Assembly: GCA_903900345.1 (NCBI GenBank)
Contig: CAIUMO010000014.1
Span: forward strand, 1-32,232
DNA length: 32,232 bases
Direction: 5' to 3'
Source of the DNA: an uncultured bacterium
GTDB lineage: Bacteria > Patescibacteriota > Saccharimonadia > Saccharimonadales > Saccharimonadaceae
Shown: positions 19,269-28,420 of the stretch, in pieces
Layout: each line of letters opens with the position of its first letter
How positions within the stretch are numbered: the first letter of the stretch is position 1
Program-made: the position numbers and the translations under genes
The notes under the pieces: generated by a model
Databases searched by the model: none
The model's input: only the letters and a program-made list of their open reading frames with translations
What the model was told of the DNA's origin: nothing

Positions 19269-20351
19269 CTAAAAATCTTTAAGTAGCTCTTTTTGCTTTT
19301 TGGATAATCTGGTTGGCGTGTCAACAATAATGCTGATAATATGCGGACCACGACGGTCGCCTTGCATATGCGGTACACCGTGATTAGATAGTTTAAAATC
19401 AGTACCAGATTGTGTGCCAGCTGGAACCTTCATACGAACTTTGCCATCAACCGTGTCAACGTTAATTTCAGTGCCTAGCGCCGCGTCAATCATACTGACA
19501 TGTTGTTCAGATAGAATAATATCGCCCTCACGCGTGAAAGTCTTGTGAGCTTTGACGTGGATATGAACATACAAATCGCCTTTTTGGCCATTACCAATCG
19601 CTTCACCATATTCTTTCAAACGAATTGTTGCGCCGTCATCAATGCCAGCTGGGACTTTAAGATTAATTGATTTCTTACGACGTTCAATGCCTTTGCCACG
19701 ACAGACGGTACAGACCTTTTCAGGTACTTTACCGCGACCTTCACAAGTTTCACAGGTTGTCGCCTGTTGGATTGGTCCAAAGATCGTATTCATAACACGA
19801 TTAACTTGACCAGCGCCACGGCAAGTTGGGCAAGTCTTCATTTCATAACCAGGTTCGACAGTTGTGCCATGACAATGCGAACATTCATCATTCATTTCAA
19901 TTTCGATTTTTTCTTCGACACCAAAAACCGCTTCTTCAAAAGATAATTGTAAAGTCGCTTCGACATCGCGGCCGCGTTTTGGACCTTGGTTGCGGCCACC
20001 ACCGCCACCACCAAAGAATTGACTAAATATATCGCCTAACCCGCCATCACCAAAGTCAAAATTAACGTTTTGACCATTGAATCCACCAAAGCCGCCACCG
20101 AATGGATTGCCACCAGTTGGTCCGCCACTGTTACCGCCGACGCCAGCGTGACCAAATTGGTCGTAACGTTGACGTTTAGAGCTGTCTTTTAAGACTTCGT
20201 AGGCTTCACTAACTTCTTTGAACTTTGATTCATCGCCACCCTCTTTGTCGGGGTGATGTTTAACTGCAGCCTTGCGATAGGCCTTTTTTATTTCGTCATC
20301 AGAGGCACTTTTGCTAATGCCTAACACTTCATAATAATCACGTTTTGTCAT
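19269..20351 (-). CDS. dnaJ: Chaperone DnaJ
   Basis: RDYYEVLGISKSASDDEIKKAYRKAAVKHHPDK, G/F-rich region, four CxxCxG zinc motifs. Confidence 0.97.
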   Translation of the reverse strand: MTKRDYYEVLGISKSASDDEIKKAYRKAAVKHHPDKEGGDESKFKEVSEAYEVLKDSSKRQRYDQFGHAGVGGNSGGPTGGNPFGGGFGGFNGQNVNFDFGDGGLGDIFSQFFGGGGGGRNQGPKRGRDVEATLQLSFEEAVFGVEEKIEIEMNDECSHCHGTTVEPGYEMKTCPTCRGAGQVNRVMNTIFGPIQQATTCETCEGRGKVPEKVCTVCRGKGIERRKKSINLKVPAGIDDGATIRLKEYGEAIGNGQKGDLYVHIHVKAHKTFTREGDIILSEQHVSMIDAALGTEINVDTVDGKVRMKVPAGTQSGTDFKLSNHGVPHMQGDRRGPHIISIIVDTPTRLSKKQKELLKDF

Positions 20352-20360
20352 TCTGTATCC

Positions 20361-20389
20361 ATTGTATTAAATTAGCACTCTTATTTCAA
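20361..20389 (-). promoter_or_regulatory. dnaJ promoter TTGAAA-17-TACAAT
   Basis: Minus strand -35 at 20389-20384, -10 at 20366-20361, ATG at 20351. Confidence 0.7.
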
Positions 20390-20398
20390 GAGTGCTAA
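20372..20398. promoter_or_regulatory. CIRCE operator (perfect) upstream of dnaJ
   Basis: TTAGCACTC-TTATTTCAA-GAGTGCTAA. Confidence 0.97.
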
Positions 20399-20417
20399 TT
20401 CGAGTATTTAGTGTTAT

Positions 20418-22304
20418 TTATTTTTTGTCGTCGACAACTTCACCTTCGACAGGTTCGTCATCTTTTTTGGCTTCACCTTCTGCAGGCGCTGCTTGTTCCT
20501 TGGATGCCTGTTCGTACATCTTGGCACCGATTGGCATAATAGCATCGTTCAAGACCTTAGCGGCTGCTTCCAGCTCGTCTTTGTCTTCGCTGTGCTCATG
20601 CTTTTTGGCTTCTTCGATAGCGTCAGTAATGACTTTTTTATCTTCATCGCTGATCTTATCTTTGAATTCATCTGGCATTTTACCGGCTTGGTAAATTGCA
20701 CTCTCTAAGTGGTTGCGAGCATCAATGGCTTCGCGCTTTTTCTTGTCTTCCTCGGCGTGAAGTTCAGCTTCTTTTTGAGCTTTTTCAATGTCTTCTTTGC
20801 TGAGGTTGCCGCTGTTTGAAATCGTAATACTTTGCTCTTTGCCAGTACCTTTGTCTTTGGCGGTAACGTGCAAAATACCGTTGGCGTCAATGTTGAAGGT
20901 AACTTCAATTTGCGGCACACCGCGAGGCGCAGGTGCAATACCATCCAATGTAAATCGTCCAAGTGACTTGTTATCACGGGCCAATTCGCGTTCACCCTGA
21001 GTAACGTGAATCTCAACCTGTGGCTGACTGTCGGCAGCCGTGCTAAACGTTTCAGATTTAGACGTTGGGACAGTTGTATTGCGTTCGATTAATTTAGTTG
21101 CAACACCACCCATGGTTTCAATTCCTAATGATAGTGGGGTAACGTCCAGCAACAACACGTCTTTGACATCACCAGCCAATACGCCACCTTGAATGGCAGC
21201 ACCAACGGCCACAACTTCGTCTGGGTTAACGCCCTTCAAAGGCTCTTTGCCAAAAATTGCTTTGACCTTTTCGACAACTGCTGGCATACGAGTCATACCA
21301 CCAACCAAGACTACTTCGTCGATTTGAGCAGCAGTTAAGCCAGCATCTTTTAGAGCTTTTTCAACTGGTTCAGCTAAGCGATTAATCAAATCAGATACTA
21401 ATTCTTCTAGTTTTGAACGAGTTAATTTGTATTCAAAATGTTTTGGACCGTCGGCATCAGCTGTCAAAAATGGCAGGTTAATTTCGGTTTCATTTGTGGT
21501 TGAAAGTTCTTTTTTAGCTTTTTCAGCTTCGTCTTTTAGACGTTGCATAGCAGCTTTGTCAGATTTCAGATCAATTCCCTGCTCGTTTTTAAAGACGTCC
21601 AAGAAGTGGTTAACGATACGGTTATCAAAGTCTTCGCCGCCAAGGTGTGTATCACCGTTGGTTGATTTAACTTCAAATACGCCATCACCTAGTTCAAGCA
21701 CTGAAATATCGAACGTACCACCACCAAGGTCGAATACGGCGATTTTTTCTTCTTTCTTGCTTTCCAAACCATAGGCCAGGGCGGCTGCAGTTGGCTCATT
21801 AATAATACGTTTTACTTCTAGACCAGCGATTTTACCAGCGTCTTTGGTGGCTTGGCGTTGAGCATCGTTAAAGTAAGCCGGAACAGTAATAACAGCTTCG
21901 GTAACTTTTTCGCCCAAGAAAGCTTCAGCATCAGCTTTTAATTTAGACAAAATCATAGCTGAAACTTCTTCTGGTGAATAGTTTTTGTCGCCCAATTTAA
22001 TTGCTACGGCGTCGCCGTTTTTGACGATTTCGTATGGCATGATATCCAAGTCAGTTTGAACTTCGCTGTCGCTAAACTTACGACCGATCAGACGTTTGAC
22101 GCCGTAAATAGTGTTTTTAGCATTTGTGACGCGCTGACGTTGAGCAACTTGCCCAACCAAACGTTCGCCATTTTTATTAATCGCAACAACACTTGGCGTC
22201 GTACGATTACCTTCGGCATTTGCGATTACCTCTGGCTTACCAGCCACCATGTATGCTACGGCGCTGTTAGTTGTACCAAGGTCGATTCCAATAATTTTAC
22301 CCAT
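20418..22304 (-). CDS. dnaK: Chaperone DnaK
   Basis: [75 protein letters not shown]. Confidence 0.99.
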   Translation of the reverse strand: MGKIIGIDLGTTNSAVAYMVAGKPEVIANAEGNRTTPSVVAINKNGERLVGQVAQRQRVTNAKNTIYGVKRLIGRKFSDSEVQTDLDIMPYEIVKNGDAVAIKLGDKNYSPEEVSAMILSKLKADAEAFLGEKVTEAVITVPAYFNDAQRQATKDAGKIAGLEVKRIINEPTAAALAYGLESKKEEKIAVFDLGGGTFDISVLELGDGVFEVKSTNGDTHLGGEDFDNRIVNHFLDVFKNEQGIDLKSDKAAMQRLKDEAEKAKKELSTTNETEINLPFLTADADGPKHFEYKLTRSKLEELVSDLINRLAEPVEKALKDAGLTAAQIDEVVLVGGMTRMPAVVEKVKAIFGKEPLKGVNPDEVVAVGAAIQGGVLAGDVKDVLLLDVTPLSLGIETMGGVATKLIERNTTVPTSKSETFSTAADSQPQVEIHVTQGERELARDNKSLGRFTLDGIAPAPRGVPQIEVTFNIDANGILHVTAKDKGTGKEQSITISNSGNLSKEDIEKAQKEAELHAEEDKKKREAIDARNHLESAIYQAGKMPDEFKDKISDEDKKVITDAIEEAKKHEHSEDKDELEAAAKVLNDAIMPIGAKMYEQASKEQAAPAEGEAKKDDEPVEGEVVDDKK

Positions 22305-22344
22305 AATTTATATCTCCTATTTTTTTATCTATCTTGTATTAATT

Positions 22345-22371
22345 TTAGCACTCTAGTGCTTAGATTGCTAA
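22345..22371. promoter_or_regulatory. CIRCE-like operator (degenerate), proximal to dnaK
   Basis: TTAGCACTC-TAGTGCTTA-GATTGCTAA. Confidence 0.85.
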
Positions 22372-22378
22372 TATATCT

Positions 22379-22408
22379 ATTGTAGGTTAATTGGCACTCG
22401 CGTGTCAA
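22379..22408 (-). promoter_or_regulatory. dnaK promoter TTGACA-18-TACAAT
   Basis: Minus strand -35 at 22408-22403, -10 at 22384-22379. Confidence 0.7.
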
Positions 22409-22417
22409 GAGTGCTAG
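22391..22417. promoter_or_regulatory. CIRCE operator, distal, overlapping the ackA stop codon
   Basis: TTGGCACTC-GCGTGTCAA-GAGTGCTAG. Confidence 0.92.
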
Positions 22418-23601
22418 CTAATTTTGTAATTTTCAGCCCGACGGGCGATTTCAGCCGCTTCGTCGGTCGAGATAATGATGATTGGCTTACTGTATTCAGA
22501 TGCGATATTAACGGCGTCGGCTGGTTCAAAGGTCTGATCATTTATATTATGGTCGTAATTAAAGCCCAAGAATTCTAGATTGTCTAGGATCCGACTGCGA
22601 ATAATACTAGATCGTTCGCTGATAGTTGCCGTCAGGACTAGACAATCAATACCGCCCAGGCTAGCTGCGGCTTGACCAATTGATTGTTGGATTCGATAAA
22701 CAAATAATTTTAGCGCTAAGGCCGCCATTTCGTCGCCATTTTGCTCGCTTTCTATTAGTTGGCGAATATCATTCGAGCTGCCACTAATACCCAGCAGACC
22801 GCTATTTTGGTTCAGATATTGCTCTAGTTCTTCATCATTAAAACGTAATGCGCGTTTAATCGTCAGAGCTGCCGAAACATCAATATTACCACTACGTGAG
22901 GCCATCACCAGGCCTTCTAGCGGCGTATAGCCCATAGTTGTATCAACACTCTTGCCATTCAGTACAGCCGTTACACTGCTGCCGCTACCAAGATGACAAA
23001 TGATCGTCTTGGGCAATAAAATACCTTTACTGTCCAGATCTCTGACAATCGAGCCGACTGATATACCGTGATAGCCATATCGTCTGATATCTAATTTGTC
23101 AGCCAATTTAACGTCGATACCATAATGCCAAGCCCATGGATACTTGGTGGCATGAAATTCACTGTCAGACACAGATATAATTGGGACGCCAGGAAAATTC
23201 TGCCGTAATTGTTTTATCTCAAGCAGCTCTGTCGTAATGTGAAGCGGCACAATCAACTGGGTTTGGCGCATAATAACTTCAATTTCAGGAGTTATTAGTT
23301 CATCCTGCATAAAACGTTTGCCTGGAGCAACTATTCTAATGCCAATAACCTTGACTTCATCAGTATCATCGATAACCTGACGCTCACGCAGCAATGGCAT
23401 AACATATCCAGACACACTACTGAGGTCAATATCTTCATAAGTTTTTGAGTATTGTTGGCCAGCATGTTCGATTTTGCCGAAAACTTTACCATCGACAAAT
23501 TCAAAATTGATATTCGCCCACTCGTAACCATTAGCAAACACGGCATATTTACGACTAGCGCTGCCTGGATTGACTACAAGTGTTAACGATTCTGACGCCA
23601 T
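22414..23601 (-). CDS. ackA: Acetate kinase family protein (divergent)
   Basis: LVVNPGSASRKYAVF, VPLHITTELL, IRRYGYHGISV, TIICHLGSGSSVTAVLNGKSVDTTMGYTPLEGLVMASRSGNID, ISTDEAAEIAR; internal TATAAT plus AGGGGG SD. Confidence 0.88.
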   Translation of the reverse strand: MASESLTLVVNPGSASRKYAVFANGYEWANINFEFVDGKVFGKIEHAGQQYSKTYEDIDLSSVSGYVMPLLRERQVIDDTDEVKVIGIRIVAPGKRFMQDELITPEIEVIMRQTQLIVPLHITTELLEIKQLRQNFPGVPIISVSDSEFHATKYPWAWHYGIDVKLADKLDIRRYGYHGISVGSIVRDLDSKGILLPKTIICHLGSGSSVTAVLNGKSVDTTMGYTPLEGLVMASRSGNIDVSAALTIKRALRFNDEELEQYLNQNSGLLGISGSSNDIRQLIESEQNGDEMAALALKLFVYRIQQSIGQAAASLGGIDCLVLTATISERSSIIRSRILDNLEFLGFNYDHNINDQTFEPADAVNIASEYSKPIIIISTDEAAEIARRAENYKIS

Positions 23602-23636
23602 ATGCCCCCTAATGACTCAATGATATAACTATTATA

Positions 23637-24137
23637 TTACTGACGCGTCACTTTAACCATAGCATGACGAATTGGACGGTCATTCAAGGTGTAGCCCGCC
23701 TGCATTTCTTCGGCGATAACTTCATTTTCACCGGTGGCGTCCTCGTCAAATTGAATTGCTTCGTGCAGATCTGGATCGAATTTAGTGCCAGCGACAGCGT
23801 CAATTCGTTTTAAGCCCATACCTTCCAATGATTTTTCGAGGTTTTTCGTTAATCCAGCCACACTTTGGACCCATTTGTTGTCTTTTAAATCTTCGGGCGT
23901 ATAGGTAATTGCTCGCTCAATATTGTCGATGACTGGTAGTAGTTTCAAGATTGCGCCAGTCTTACCTAATTCTAATGATGCAATCTTTTCAGCCTCAGTT
24001 CGTTTGCGATAATTTTCAAAATCAGCCCGAGTGCGCTGCAAATCAGCCGTTAACTCAACTAGCTGTTGCTGAAATTCTAATTCTTTTTTATTTTGCTTTT
24101 TTTCTGGCACAGTTTTTTCTTCCTTTTTATCTACCAT
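23637..24137 (-). CDS. grpE: Nucleotide exchange factor GrpE
   Basis: LQRTRADFENYRKRTEAEK, LLPVIDNIERAI, FDPDLHEAIQFDEDATGENEVIAEEMQAGYTLNDRPIRHAMVKV. Confidence 0.95.
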   Translation of the reverse strand: MVDKKEEKTVPEKKQNKKELEFQQQLVELTADLQRTRADFENYRKRTEAEKIASLELGKTGAILKLLPVIDNIERAITYTPEDLKDNKWVQSVAGLTKNLEKSLEGMGLKRIDAVAGTKFDPDLHEAIQFDEDATGENEVIAEEMQAGYTLNDRPIRHAMVKVTRQ

Positions 24138-24156
24138 ATACCCTCTTTTCTAATAA

Positions 24157-24867
24157 CTAAAGAACTTCTTCTAACATTGCCCCAGCGTGGCGCACCAAGC
24201 GCATAACTTTGGCATAACTTTGTCGGGTCGAACCCAAAACGCCGATATAACTGCGATCACTGTATGGCGAACGATAACGGCTGATAATCAAACTAACACC
24301 ACTGGATTTGCCGATTGGGTTTTCAGACCCAATATAAACATTTAGTGGTTCGTTCGGCGCCGCTTCACGCAACCAAGGTTCAAGGTTATCCAACAATCTG
24401 GCAACTGCTTGAGCGTGATTAGCCTGCGCAAATTCAGGCTGCGAAAACAAATTACCAATACCGCTCATATAAAGCTCATCGCCAATTGTGGCAATACCTA
24501 AATTGTGAGTCAGTTCAACTAAACTATCAACAGCACTGCGAATCGCACGGTCGGCATGATTGCCATGCGTGTTGACCCTAGCCTCAATCGTTCTCGCACT
24601 ACGATCGAGCATTGGCAATGATTTGTCGTCATAGGCGTCGTTAATCATATTAACGTAAAATCGATAACCGGCATCAGTTGGGATTCGGCCGGCACTGGTG
24701 TGTGGTTGCGCAATAAAGCCCATTTCTTCTAATTTAGCCATTTCGCTGCGAATTGTAGCACTGGATACATTAAAAAGTTTGGCTAACATCACGCTGCCAA
24801 CTGGGGCTGCAATCTCGGCATGTTGCTCGATAATCGCCGCTAATATCTGAATCTGACGCTCTGTCAT
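24157..24867 (-). CDS. hrcA: Heat-inducible transcriptional repressor HrcA
   Basis: MTERQIQILAAIIEQHAEIAAPVGSVMLAKLFNVSSATIRSEMAKLEEMGFIAQPHTSAGRIPTDAGYRFYVN; start set to 24867 because the upstream in-frame ATG at 24903 lies inside the promoter/CIRCE. Confidence 0.95.
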   Translation of the reverse strand: MTERQIQILAAIIEQHAEIAAPVGSVMLAKLFNVSSATIRSEMAKLEEMGFIAQPHTSAGRIPTDAGYRFYVNMINDAYDDKSLPMLDRSARTIEARVNTHGNHADRAIRSAVDSLVELTHNLGIATIGDELYMSGIGNLFSQPEFAQANHAQAVARLLDNLEPWLREAAPNEPLNVYIGSENPIGKSSGVSLIISRYRSPYSDRSYIGVLGSTRQSYAKVMRLVRHAGAMLEEVL

Positions 24868-24873
24868 GTCGAT

Positions 24874-24903
24874 ATTATAGCGTAATTTAGCACTCCATGT
24901 CAA
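24874..24903 (-). promoter_or_regulatory. hrcA promoter TTGACA-18-TATAAT, leaderless
   Basis: Minus strand -35 at 24903-24898, -10 at 24879-24874, ATG at 24867 (6-nt gap). Confidence 0.85.
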
Positions 24904-24913
24904 CGAGTGCTAG
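24887..24913. promoter_or_regulatory. CIRCE operator upstream of hrcA
   Basis: TTAGCACTC-CATGTCAAC-GAGTGCTAG. Confidence 0.96.
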
Positions 24914-24985
24914 GAACCTAATAAATTAAGATATTGCTTTAGCTAAATATATCAATTTTATTATCTTTGATAGATAATAGTTAAT

Positions 24986-25594
24986 ATGAAACGGACTGGA
25001 GTCAAGTACAACGGAAAATTCTACACTTACAATAATGTTGAAGAAATTTCTGAGACCCTAAAAAAATTAAAAGAAAACGGGCTAGGCTTGGATGAGATAA
25101 TCAAACGAGCTGATGATAACGTCCATCGATCTGAATCCGACAGTGACCGTACTCATTACAAGGAACTCATAGGATTCATTCTCGACGAAAAAGCTTTCGT
25201 TATTTTTGCTAATGGCGTTCAGACATATTTTCCGACATATGACCGAGTTAACTTAAACGAAGTTATTAGTAAGAAAACCCTGTACAGTACATCATCGGTC
25301 AAAGATGGAGCTATTGGTTTTAGTAGTCTACTTGGATTAGTTATTGTAATCACTTTTATCTTTGGCATAGCTTTTTCTGGCAGTTTAACTACAGTACTGG
25401 CAATCATGTCTATTGAGTTTGTGGTACTGACACCTGCAATTATTTGGTCCTTATATTTATCCGAGAAGAAAAATCTTACAGACACTATTTGTCGAGCCTA
25501 TCGAGCTGGATTCGAGGCGTCTAAAAAGGACGCCGAATTCCATCTTGAAGCTGCAAAAATGGTAGAAGGCCTTTACGATAAAATCAAAAAGTAA
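24986..25594 (+). CDS. Hypothetical protein with two central TM segments
   Basis: 202-aa ORF; -10-like GATAAT 7 nt before ATG; TM pair IGFSSLLGLVIVITFIFGIAF / VLAIMSIEFVVLTPAIIWSLYL. Confidence 0.6.
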   Translation: MKRTGVKYNGKFYTYNNVEEISETLKKLKENGLGLDEIIKRADDNVHRSESDSDRTHYKELIGFILDEKAFVIFANGVQTYFPTYDRVNLNEVISKKTLYSTSSVKDGAIGFSSLLGLVIVITFIFGIAFSGSLTTVLAIMSIEFVVLTPAIIWSLYLSEKKNLTDTICRAYRAGFEASKKDAEFHLEAAKMVEGLYDKIKK

Positions 25595-25621
25595 ACAAAT
25601 TGATCATGATTTGATACTTGG

Positions 25622-25650
25622 TTGTCCGTCATCTCTGATTCCGTTATACT
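25622..25650 (+). promoter_or_regulatory. Promoter TTGTCC-17-TATACT upstream of the adenylate-kinase-like gene
   Basis: -35 at 25622-25627, -10 at 25645-25650, ATG at 25660. Confidence 0.65.
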
Positions 25651-25659
25651 TTAAGACAT

Positions 25660-26274
25660 ATGTATAACCAAACACAAATAGACGCTATCAAGAACTGGCT
25701 GGGCAGTGGATCGATTAATATTTTTGGGCGGCCATTTGCTGGCAAGGACAACCAAGGAAGACTACTAATAGATACCTTGGGGGGTAATCTAATCGGCGGT
25801 GGCGAAATCTTACGGGGTAGCACCATTCCTGACCATATTAAACAGTTTATTAATGATGGTAAGTTAATACCAAGCGATGATTACGTTAATATCGTTTTAC
25901 CTTATCTCAGCCAAGCAAAATTCGCTAATGAACCGCTGTTTCTAAGTTCAGTCGGTCGCTGGCACGGCGAAGAAGATGGTGTAATCAGGTCGTTGGCGGC
26001 ATCCAACCATCCGTTAAAAGCCGTTATCTATTTGAAAATATCAAACAACGACTCGCACAACAGATGGCTAGCACGTGATATTAATAACGATCGCTCGATT
26101 CGCCATGACGACACGGAAGCAATATTACAAACGCGTTTCGACGAATTTCAAAACAAAACACTACCCGTTGTTGATTATTATCGCCAACTGGGTATCTTGA
26201 TAGAGATAGACGGTAATCAAACCCGCGCTGCAGTAACTAGTGATATTATCGACGAGCTTAGCAGGTTAGTTTAG
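25660..26274 (+). CDS. Divergent adenylate-kinase-like nucleoside monophosphate kinase
   Basis: INIFGRPFAGKDNQGRLLIDTLGGNLIGGGEILR (P-loop-like), NRWLARDINNDRSIRHDDTEAILQTRFDEFQNKTLPVVDYYRQLGILIEIDGNQ (ADK C-terminal pattern). Confidence 0.65.
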   Translation: MYNQTQIDAIKNWLGSGSINIFGRPFAGKDNQGRLLIDTLGGNLIGGGEILRGSTIPDHIKQFINDGKLIPSDDYVNIVLPYLSQAKFANEPLFLSSVGRWHGEEDGVIRSLAASNHPLKAVIYLKISNNDSHNRWLARDINNDRSIRHDDTEAILQTRFDEFQNKTLPVVDYYRQLGILIEIDGNQTRAAVTSDIIDELSRLV

Positions 26275-27432
26275 CTAGGCCGTTCTTCGAGTTCTGCGAC
26301 TGTGTTTAACTATTACACCAAACTTACGATTAAAGATATCACCTCCCCAGAAGCCTAAGGTTATAGCCACAGTTACCAGATAGAGCGGAACAGGCGTCTT
26401 GAACCATGGCGCCTCTATTATGTCATTCGTGATACCTGGTACTACGCTTTGAATTTCTCCATTAATTTGAACTGACGTTTGAACGAAGCCTTTGTTGTCG
26501 TTTTTGTCGGTGAGATTGAACGTAACTTTATAAATGCCAGCTGTAGTGTATTTAAATGTCAAAGTTTTGTAGCCAGAGTTAGATAAACTTAATAATTTGT
26601 CAGCTGACTGGTCACCCCAGTTAATATTCACCGCATAAGGCGGCGTTCCACCCCAAACTAATATGCCGATAGTCTGTTGTAATCCTGGTGAAAATAGCCG
26701 AGGCACACAAACAATCGCCACATGAGGCTGACCGCCTACAGCTACGCTACTCGGTTTGTATTTACTACAATCTGACAAATCTGGATTATTAACAACAGGC
26801 ACGACTGATGGATTATTTGGCAAGACTGGCACTACTACTTCTTCAACTGGACTATTATTGATGACTGCATTGATAATAACGACTGGCGTATTTGGACCAG
26901 ATTGATTAATAGCGTCATAATTCAGAGCGCTCAACACGTTTGTGCCCTTCTGAATTTGAATTATCAGGTTAAAGATACCGGCTGTAGTACAGTTAGTCGA
27001 ACCGACTATCGAATCATTATCTTTGACGACGACAAAAGTCTCAGCCGCACATGTACCGCGCACCTCAACTGTATTTTGGTTGGTTATCACTTGACCATTA
27101 GTCGGTGATGTAATGACCGCACCAATTGTCGGCGCTGGGCCTGGCACAACTGCCCCGACCGTTAGAGATCGGCTACTGGTTAATGTCAAAGCGGCAGCAA
27201 AGCTACTGCTGGCATACAATAAAAAACCAACCAAAGCTAGAATCACAGCTAATGCTAAATGTGAGGTATGACTGTGATGAATCAGCTTACCTGTATGTTT
27301 GTGACTGACCAACCTAAAGTGACGCAAGCCAGGAGTTTTGGCGTGAACCAGAATAACCTTGCGTGAAGTTTTTGACGCCCGCTGGCTAGTCTTTCTTTTT
27401 GGTGTGTTTTTTGTTTTTGTTGGAGCTTTCAT
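26275..27432 (-). CDS. Membrane-anchored surface protein with Ig/PKD-like domains
   Basis: N-terminal TM, SPTNGQVITNQNTVEVRGTCAAETFVVVKDN, PPYAVNINWGDQSADKLLSLSNSGYKTLTFKYTTAGIYKVTFNLTDKNDNKG, C-terminal TM plus basic tail. Confidence 0.65.
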   Translation of the reverse strand: MKAPTKTKNTPKRKTSQRASKTSRKVILVHAKTPGLRHFRLVSHKHTGKLIHHSHTSHLALAVILALVGFLLYASSSFAAALTLTSSRSLTVGAVVPGPAPTIGAVITSPTNGQVITNQNTVEVRGTCAAETFVVVKDNDSIVGSTNCTTAGIFNLIIQIQKGTNVLSALNYDAINQSGPNTPVVIINAVINNSPVEEVVVPVLPNNPSVVPVVNNPDLSDCSKYKPSSVAVGGQPHVAIVCVPRLFSPGLQQTIGILVWGGTPPYAVNINWGDQSADKLLSLSNSGYKTLTFKYTTAGIYKVTFNLTDKNDNKGFVQTSVQINGEIQSVVPGITNDIIEAPWFKTPVPLYLVTVAITLGFWGGDIFNRKFGVIVKHSRRTRRTA

Positions 27433-28420
27433 TTTTTGATTTTTCGATTATGTGTCTATTATACACTCTTATCATCCTCGACAGAATAAATATGATTGTA
27501 GCCAAAATGAATATTCCAGCTAGTATAAGTTTGTATGGAATAACCCAAAAGTCAAATGTACTTGTTATAGCTTGGCCTTTTGTACCATAGCCTAAAGCCA
27601 AACTGGCTGTATATTTGCCTATCATCCAAGAATTATCATATGTGACATCATACCGACGAATACTTTGTGGCAAAACATTCGACTGATCATTACCAACAGA
27701 TAACGTTTTGACCAAATTGCCAAACATATCACGAATCTCGACATTACCTATCGGCTTTATGTGGACGTTACCGTCATTTTGAATACGCGTTACGAATGTA
27801 ATTGGATTATCCTTTGGGCTATCCTCAAAAAACCAACTTTGCTTACCGTTCTGTTCTGAATAAAATGAGGCTAGACTAGCTTTCTCGGTTATATCATTTG
27901 AATTACCAACGCGAACAAGTAGCAGCACTCCAGCACTTACTGAAAGACCAACACCGCTACCGACAACATCTGGAGCTTGCCCAGAAAAACGCAATACCGC
28001 ATAGTGACCGCCTGGCTCGGCGTTAGATGGAACATTTATTTTTACTGTTATTGTTTTTGTCTGATGAGCCTGTAGGGTAAATTGTGGTACAGGCGCAACC
28101 CATGTAATAACAGATGCTGTAGCTGGTAATTTATCGTCCATGACGACATGGGGCGTGCCAGTCTCGTCAGATGAACCAAAATCGTTAACTGTGTAACTAT
28201 ACACTAAATCTGAAGATGTAACATTCATGACTTTTAAAGATACCTCATATGACGTGCTGTAATTTGCGTTTAGCTCAACAAGCGCAGGACTAATCGACAA
28301 ACCTTGCGCAGCATTGGCATTTGCAGCCTGGGCACTTACAATGCTAGGTATAGAACCGCACAGCAACAATACAGTTGCTGTGCAAAAAACTATAGCCTTA
28401 TTGAATCTTTGTCGTTTCAT
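27386..28420 (-). CDS. DUF916/WxLIP-like membrane-anchored surface protein
   Basis: Signal peptide; GLSISPALVELNANYSTSYEVSLKVMN...KTITVKINVPSNAEPGGHYAVLRFSG; C-terminal TM and Lys-rich tail. Confidence 0.65.
   Translation of the reverse strand: MKRQRFNKAIVFCTATVLLLCGSIPSIVSAQAANANAAQGLSISPALVELNANYSTSYEVSLKVMNVTSSDLVYSYTVNDFGSSDETGTPHVVMDDKLPATASVITWVAPVPQFTLQAHQTKTITVKINVPSNAEPGGHYAVLRFSGQAPDVVGSGVGLSVSAGVLLLVRVGNSNDITEKASLASFYSEQNGKQSWFFEDSPKDNPITFVTRIQNDGNVHIKPIGNVEIRDMFGNLVKTLSVGNDQSNVLPQSIRRYDVTYDNSWMIGKYTASLALGYGTKGQAITSTFDFWVIPYKLILAGIFILATIIFILSRMIRVYNRHIIEKSKNESSNKNKKHTKKKD

Noticed and set aside
24868-24903. HrcA start at 24903 as in the ORF track
   Set aside because: This segment contains the -35/-10 promoter and part of CIRCE; MTERQIQIL at 24867 matches the family start.
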